The notes below the pieces were generated by a model. That model ran no database searches. It had not been told where the DNA came from and saw only the letters and a program-made list of their open reading frames with translations. The position numbers were made by a program, and so were the translations under genes. A DNA stretch of 7,701 nt, taken from positions 1-7,701 of the forward strand of contig PHAH01000036.1 in assembly GCA_002841655.1 (NCBI GenBank), written 5' to 3'. Shown here one piece after another: positions 5,276 to 7,701 of this stretch. This DNA is from Candidatus Falkowbacteria bacterium HGW-Falkowbacteria-2 (GTDB lineage: Bacteria > Patescibacteriota > Patescibacteriia > Patescibacteriales > UBA12465). Within the stretch, counting starts at the first letter, position 1, and the number at the start of each line of letters is the position of its first letter.

Positions 5276-6241
5276 CTACACGAAGATATTAAACAAATAC
5301 CCGATGATTATTATATTTATAGTCGTAATACCAAAGAAATAGATAAGCAATTTCATCTTCATTACCTTCTTTAAAATCAGTGCCTCCGGTAGTGAGAGGC
5401 CAACCACGGCCATCATAAAAGCCATAGCTGTACCCAAAGGAATACCTTTAGCCACCAATGATTCCATAATCGGAATCACACCAACAGCGTTAGCATATAA
5501 TGGCACGGCCGCAATTACCGCTAAAGGCACAGCCAGCAAGTTGTCAGTACTGATAAGATTCTCAAAGTATCCTGCGGGCACAAAACCATGAATAGCCGCG
5601 CCGACCGCGATCCCAATTAGTACATAAGGAGTGAGTTTTTTGGTTAGTGCTAAGCCTTCAGCTAAAAACTTCCCGGCTAATTTCTGAATAGATGCTTTTT
5701 CACTCTTTACCTCCACTTCCCTGTTGCCGATTTTCCAGATGTAATCGGCGACATATCTTTCCATCTTAAGTCTACTCAAGATGAAGCCGCCAACCATACC
5801 CAGCAATACCGCCGAGACAACATACATTATGGTCACCTGCCAGCCGAACAAGCTAGCAAACAACACAACGGCCACCTGATTCACTAAAGGCGAGACAATG
5901 AGATAGGAGAGGGTCACGCCCAAGGGAATGCCGGCTTTAATAAAGCCAATAAATAGCGGGATTGAGGAACAAGAACAGAAAGGAGTTATTGTCCCAAAGA
6001 GGGCCGCAAACAAGTAATCTGCACCATACCATTTACGCGAGGCAAGAAAATCGCGAAGCTTCTCGACGGGTAAGTAGTGGCGAATTATCGCCATTAAATA
6101 ATTGACAATGAAAAGCAAAAGGAGAATCTTCAATGAATCAAAGATAAAATAATGCACCGATTCGCCTAAGTGAGATTCACTAGACAATCCAAGTAAACCA
6201 AAAGCAAGCCAATCAGCTAGAAGTTGAAGCGGGTAAAACAT
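5276..6241 (-). CDS. ArsP_1-family permease (predicted organoarsenical or metal exporter)
   Basis: 321-aa membrane protein with about eight helices in two halves. The first half contains the hallmark TPFCSCSSIPLFIGF (86-100) and SYLIVSPLVNQ; the second has VPLYANAVGVIPIMESL and AVVGLSLPEALILKK. The cytoplasmic loop between (about 158-195) is charged. C89 and C91 of the CSC motif are candidate As(III)- or metal-binding thiols. Relatives include ArsP, which exports trivalent organoarsenicals, and permeases annotated as Cu/Zn exporters, so the substrate is open. I chose ATG 6241, which follows the thioredoxin stop by 2 nt; an upstream in-frame TTG at 6268 would add nine residues and overlap that gene. 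It lies third in a co-oriented operon under an ArsR-type repressor. Confidence 0.88.
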   Translation of the reverse strand: MFYPLQLLADWLAFGLLGLSSESHLGESVHYFIFDSLKILLLLFIVNYLMAIIRHYLPVEKLRDFLASRKWYGADYLFAALFGTITPFCSCSSIPLFIGFIKAGIPLGVTLSYLIVSPLVNQVAVVLFASLFGWQVTIMYVVSAVLLGMVGGFILSRLKMERYVADYIWKIGNREVEVKSEKASIQKLAGKFLAEGLALTKKLTPYVLIGIAVGAAIHGFVPAGYFENLISTDNLLAVPLAVIAAVPLYANAVGVIPIMESLVAKGIPLGTAMAFMMAVVGLSLPEALILKKVMKMKLLIYFFGITTINIIIIGYLFNIFV

Positions 6242-6243
6242 AA

Positions 6244-6540
6244 TTAATGTTGATGACCACAGCAGCAACCGCTGTCTGCTCCGTCTTTGGTTACATTATC
6301 TTCCAAGGCATTCGCAATGTCCCCCTCAGAATGACCATTTCCGGTTAAAACAATCTGACCGTTAATCACTAAGACCGGACTGGTCATTATCCCTAACTCA
6401 ATAATTTTAGTAACGTCATCGACATATTCAATCTGGGCATCAATACCAAGATTATCTGCCACCCTCTTCGTGGTTTCATATAGCTTCTTGCAATTCGGGC
6501 AACCCGAACCTAAAACTTGAACGTTCATTTGATTACTCAT
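6244..6540 (-). CDS. TM0996/MTH895-type mini-thioredoxin with Cys/His tail
   Basis: 98-aa single-domain redox protein. It has the short beta-alpha-beta start NVQVLGSGCPNCKKLY with active-site C14-P-N-C17, a cis-proline P55 in GIMTSPVLVINGQIV, and GNGHSEGDIANALE as the last helix, matching the small glutaredoxin-like thioredoxins commonly encoded next to ArsP_1 permeases. Unusual is the C terminus, GCCCGHQH (91-98), three cysteines and two histidines that look like a soft-metal or As(III) site. It is cytoplasmic. ATG 6540 overlaps the arsR stop by 8 bp, giving coupled translation; a second in-frame ATG at 6528 is possible. It may reduce substrate arsenicals, act as a chaperone to the permease, or feed electrons to the CcdA-like protein; it could be the counterpart of ArsE, which I cannot confirm. 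Confidence 0.86.
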   Translation of the reverse strand: MSNQMNVQVLGSGCPNCKKLYETTKRVADNLGIDAQIEYVDDVTKIIELGIMTSPVLVINGQIVLTGNGHSEGDIANALEDNVTKDGADSGCCCGHQH

Positions 6541-6847
6541 ATCGTTTGAGAAATTTGTTAATAAGTGAATTATATTTTTTAAAAGTTTCTCCATTAATTG
6601 AATAATAGTTCCTATTCCAATCCTGTCTCAAGTTTACTAATCCGAATTCGAGCATAACCTTTAGATGACTAGATGTTAGGTTTTGAGCCATATTCAGGCT
6701 AGGGGAAATCTCACAAACGCATTTCTCCCCTTTCTTTAACAAACACAAAATACGCAGACGGTTATCATCTCCGACGATTCTTAAAAATTTTGCTAAATCA
6801 GCATACTCTGCCGTAAGGACATTATGTTCGCAGCACTTTATTTCCAT
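6533..6847 (-). CDS. arsR: ArsR/SmtB-family metalloregulatory repressor
   Basis: 104-aa winged-helix repressor, the first gene of the operon. After an N-terminal arm with C5-C6-E-H it shows the dimer/first helix FLRIVGDDNRLRILCLLKKGEKCVCEI (21-47), where KCVCEI matches the C-V-C metal-binding helix of classic ArsR; C35, C43 and C45 are candidate As(III)/Sb(III) ligands. The recognition helix is AQNLTSSHLKVMLEFGLV (54-71) and the wing is RQDWNRNYYSI. The protein should bind DNA as a dimer and release it when a thiophilic ligand binds. Its own promoter overlaps a palindromic site, so autoregulation is likely. The upstream leader is short and lacks a ribosome-binding site. Which ligand (As, Sb, Cd/Zn or an organoarsenical) induces it is not decided by the sequence. 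Confidence 0.9.
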   Translation of the reverse strand: MEIKCCEHNVLTAEYADLAKFLRIVGDDNRLRILCLLKKGEKCVCEISPSLNMAQNLTSSHLKVMLEFGLVNLRQDWNRNYYSINGETFKKYNSLINKFLKRYE

Positions 6848-6856
6848 ATTTATATA

Positions 6857-6872
6857 ATCAATTTATATTGAT
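6857..6872. promoter_or_regulatory. Probable ArsR operator
   Basis: ATCAA-N6-TTGAT is a perfect inverted repeat (half-sites 6857-6861 and 6868-6872), of the size and AT-rich character of ArsR/SmtB operators. It lies directly downstream of the - strand -10 box and spans the expected transcription start near 6866, an ideal position for blocking RNA polymerase. Confidence 0.65.
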
Positions 6873-6901
6873 ATAATAATTCCTTTTATAACAGATGTCA
6901 A
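6873..6901 (-). promoter_or_regulatory. Promoter of the ars-like operon
   Basis: Consensus TTGACA (complement of 6896-6901), 17 bp, then TATTAT (complement of 6873-6878). Start of transcription is expected near 6866, about 20 nt before the arsR ATG. The strength of the -35 suggests a strong promoter kept off by the adjacent operator. Confidence 0.75.
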
Positions 6902-6915
6902 ATTAATCCTTATTA

Positions 6916-6944
6916 TTAACAAATATGACCCATATTGCTATACT
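6916..6944 (+). promoter_or_regulatory. Extended -10 promoter of the small membrane protein pair
   Basis: TTAACA (6916-6921), 17 bp, then TATACT (6939-6944) preceded by TG one base away (TGCTATACT), an extended -10. Transcription would start near 6951, about 20 nt before the ATG at 6971. Another TATAAT at 6950-6955 lacks a matching -35. It is divergent from the ars-like promoter, the two -35 boxes being 14 bp apart. Confidence 0.6.
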
Positions 6945-6970
6945 ATAGGTATAATTCTTAAAATGATTAT

Positions 6971-7141
6971 ATGAACAAAAATGGAATTGGCGGTGGCGTC
7001 TATGGCCTCGCTTTCATCGGTGCTCTTATCTACTACATCCAAAACGCGACATCATTCTTGATGGGCGCTATTGGTTTCCTCAAAGCCCTGGTCTGGCCGG
7101 CCTTCTTGATGCACAAACTATTTGACTACTTTCAGCTATGA
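6971..7141 (+). CDS. Small 56-aa hydrophobic protein, conserved-looking, function unknown
   Basis: A 56-residue protein: MNKN, a glycine cluster GIGGGVYG (5-12), a hydrophobic stretch LAFIGALIYYI (13-23), a short polar turn QNATS, a second hydrophobic stretch FLMGAIGFLKALVWPAFLMHKLF and an end at DYFQL. Two helices in or on the membrane are likely, making a hairpin. Small proteins with this G-rich start and the LVWPAFL segment are familiar to me as uncharacterised bacterial hypotheticals, but no function is known to me. Support for it being real: a good promoter upstream, GC-richer coding-like composition compared with the flanks, and an ATGA overlap (7138-7141) with the next gene, indicating coupled translation. 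Confidence 0.75.
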   Translation: MNKNGIGGGVYGLAFIGALIYYIQNATSFLMGAIGFLKALVWPAFLMHKLFDYFQL

Positions 7142-7458
7142 TCAGCAAGCTTGTTCTAGTTAAGACAACCCACACAATTGTGTGGGCAGTAATGGCGGCA
7201 GCCACCTTATACATAGTCTACTGTGGCTACATGAACACCCTCACGCCCCTCCTCTGGTTTAGTATCGGCTTAATAATGTTTGAAGGGATTGTTTTGCTTA
7301 TAAACAAATGGAGTTGTCCTCTTACTGCGGTCGCTGGAAAATATACCGAAGACAGACGAGATAATTTCGATATCTATCTCCCCCTCTATATAGCTCGATA
7401 TAACAAAATAATCTTTACCACTTTATTTATCATTGGGATTATCTTAGTTATATTCTAA
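7138..7458 (+). CDS. Small integral membrane protein with W-x-CPLT motif (DUF2784-like)
   Basis: 106-aa protein with three predicted membrane helices (about 11-29, 36-56 and 90-106). Between the second and third lies a conserved-looking loop: KWSCPLT (57-63), then GKYTEDRRDNFDIYLP (67-82) and ARYNK. The WxCPLT motif at the end of a helix and the helix-1 histidine H12 recall DUF2784-type membrane proteins, though the loop after it is different; I treat this as a weak relation. No catalytic function is known. It is translated together with the 56-aa protein by an ATGA overlap, and both probably act together in the membrane. The gene ends 11 nt before a strong terminator. Confidence 0.75.
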   Translation: MISKLVLVKTTHTIVWAVMAAATLYIVYCGYMNTLTPLLWFSIGLIMFEGIVLLINKWSCPLTAVAGKYTEDRRDNFDIYLPLYIARYNKIIFTTLFIIGIILVIF

Positions 7459-7469
7459 AGAACCAACAA

Positions 7470-7497
7470 AAGACGGGCTTCGTACGAAGCCCGTCTT
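7470..7497. terminator. 28-nt perfectly palindromic bidirectional terminator
   Basis: AAGACGGGCTTCG (7470-7482), TA, CGAAGCCCGTCTT (7485-7497) is an exact palindrome that folds to a long GC-rich hairpin, followed by ATTTATATA. It lies between the stop of the + strand membrane-protein gene and the stop of the partial - strand gene, and likely ends both. Confidence 0.88.
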
Positions 7498-7521
7498 ATT
7501 TATATAAACTAAGCTGCCCAA

Positions 7522-7701
7522 CTAATATTTATATTCAAATTCACACCGTCCGTAATAAAAATCATCAATCGTACAATGATCATAATTACCTCTAAATTTA
7601 AACTCGCCATTACGGAATAAATGACCACTAACTATTCCGAATTTTTCAGGATCACTCTTTGCAATGGAAATATCATAACCGGCAACCGGGCAATTACCAT
7701 G
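7522..7701 (-). CDS. C-terminal end of an unidentified protein (gene continues past the right edge)
   Basis: On the - strand a frame is open from the right edge to a TAG at 7522-7524, giving 59 residues that begin HGNCPVAGYDISIAK and end CEFEYKY. It is the only long frame on this strand here, and it ends 25 bp from the shared terminator, as a real convergent gene would. The piece is rich in Tyr, Phe, Gly and Asp and holds three cysteines (fragment positions 4, 43 and 53), a composition compatible with a secreted beta-rich or disulfide-containing domain. I do not recognise it; the N terminus, start and any signal peptide are outside the window. Confidence 0.6.
   Translation of the reverse strand, partial: HGNCPVAGYDISIAKSDPEKFGIVSGHLFRNGEFKFRGNYDHCTIDDFYYGRCEFEYKY

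Noticed and set aside
6242..6268. TTG 6268 as the start of the permease
   Set aside because: It would overlap the thioredoxin gene by 25 bp, whereas ATG 6241 follows that stop by 2 nt, matching spacing in the rest of the operon.
6541..6594. Longer N terminus for the thioredoxin
   Set aside because: The extra 18 residues lie fully within arsR and are not thioredoxin-like; ATG 6540 at the arsR stop is a normal overlap.
1..7701. TGA recoding (Gracilibacteria/SR1 type code)
   Set aside because: TGA ends the MazG-like gene and the 56-aa gene at sensible places, and no frame requires TGA read as glycine.
1..7701. CRISPR arrays, insertion sequences, integrase or attachment sites
   Set aside because: No direct repeat series, transposase or integrase motifs, or flanking repeats around the tRNA were seen.

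Overview
The window looks like a stretch of a Patescibacteria (Candidate Phyla Radiation, Parcubacteria-like) genome. The evidence is compact, closely packed short genes, AT-rich spacers, several small lineage-style hypothetical proteins, start codons without recognisable Shine-Dalgarno sequences, and sharp hairpin terminators shared by convergent genes. TGA acts as a normal stop, so the code is the standard bacterial one. The phylum assignment is inference from style and protein flavour; no rRNA is present.

Left part (1-3600), housekeeping. After the terminator of an off-window gene comes a three-gene run on the + strand: a LigB/extradiol-dioxygenase-fold protein that has lost its metal ligands, a 108-aa lysine-tailed protein of unknown function, and peptide deformylase (def). 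A bidirectional terminator separates def from a convergent DedA-family membrane protein. Divergent from dedA is methionyl-tRNA formyltransferase (fmt), probably on a leaderless mRNA, followed 4 nt later by tRNA-Glu(CTC) and a strong terminator. def and fmt are the two enzymes of the N-formylmethionine cycle, here flanking dedA.

Middle (3600-4100): a hairpin-rich spacer and a solitary MazG-like nucleotide pyrophosphohydrolase, closed by another bidirectional terminator.

Centre right (4103-6901, - strand), the most interesting region: a tightly overlapping five-gene operon, ArsR-family repressor, TM0996-type mini-thioredoxin with a Cys/His tail, ArsP_1-family permease, ArsF-like thioredoxin-fold lipoprotein, and ArsG-like CcdA/DsbD-family membrane protein. 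The promoter (TTGACA-17-TATTAT) is followed directly by a palindrome (ATCAA-N6-TTGAT) suited to ArsR repression. The set resembles organoarsenical (ArsE/F/G plus ArsP) detoxification. The redox parts could also form an electron route: cytoplasmic thioredoxin to CcdA-like membrane protein to external lipoprotein. The real inducer and substrate are not visible in the sequence.

Right end (6916-7701): divergent from the ars-like operon, a good extended -10 promoter drives a 56-aa hydrophobic protein coupled by an ATGA overlap to a 106-aa membrane protein with a W-x-C-P-L-T motif. A 28-nt perfect palindrome terminates it, and the 3' end of an unidentified - strand gene enters from the right edge.
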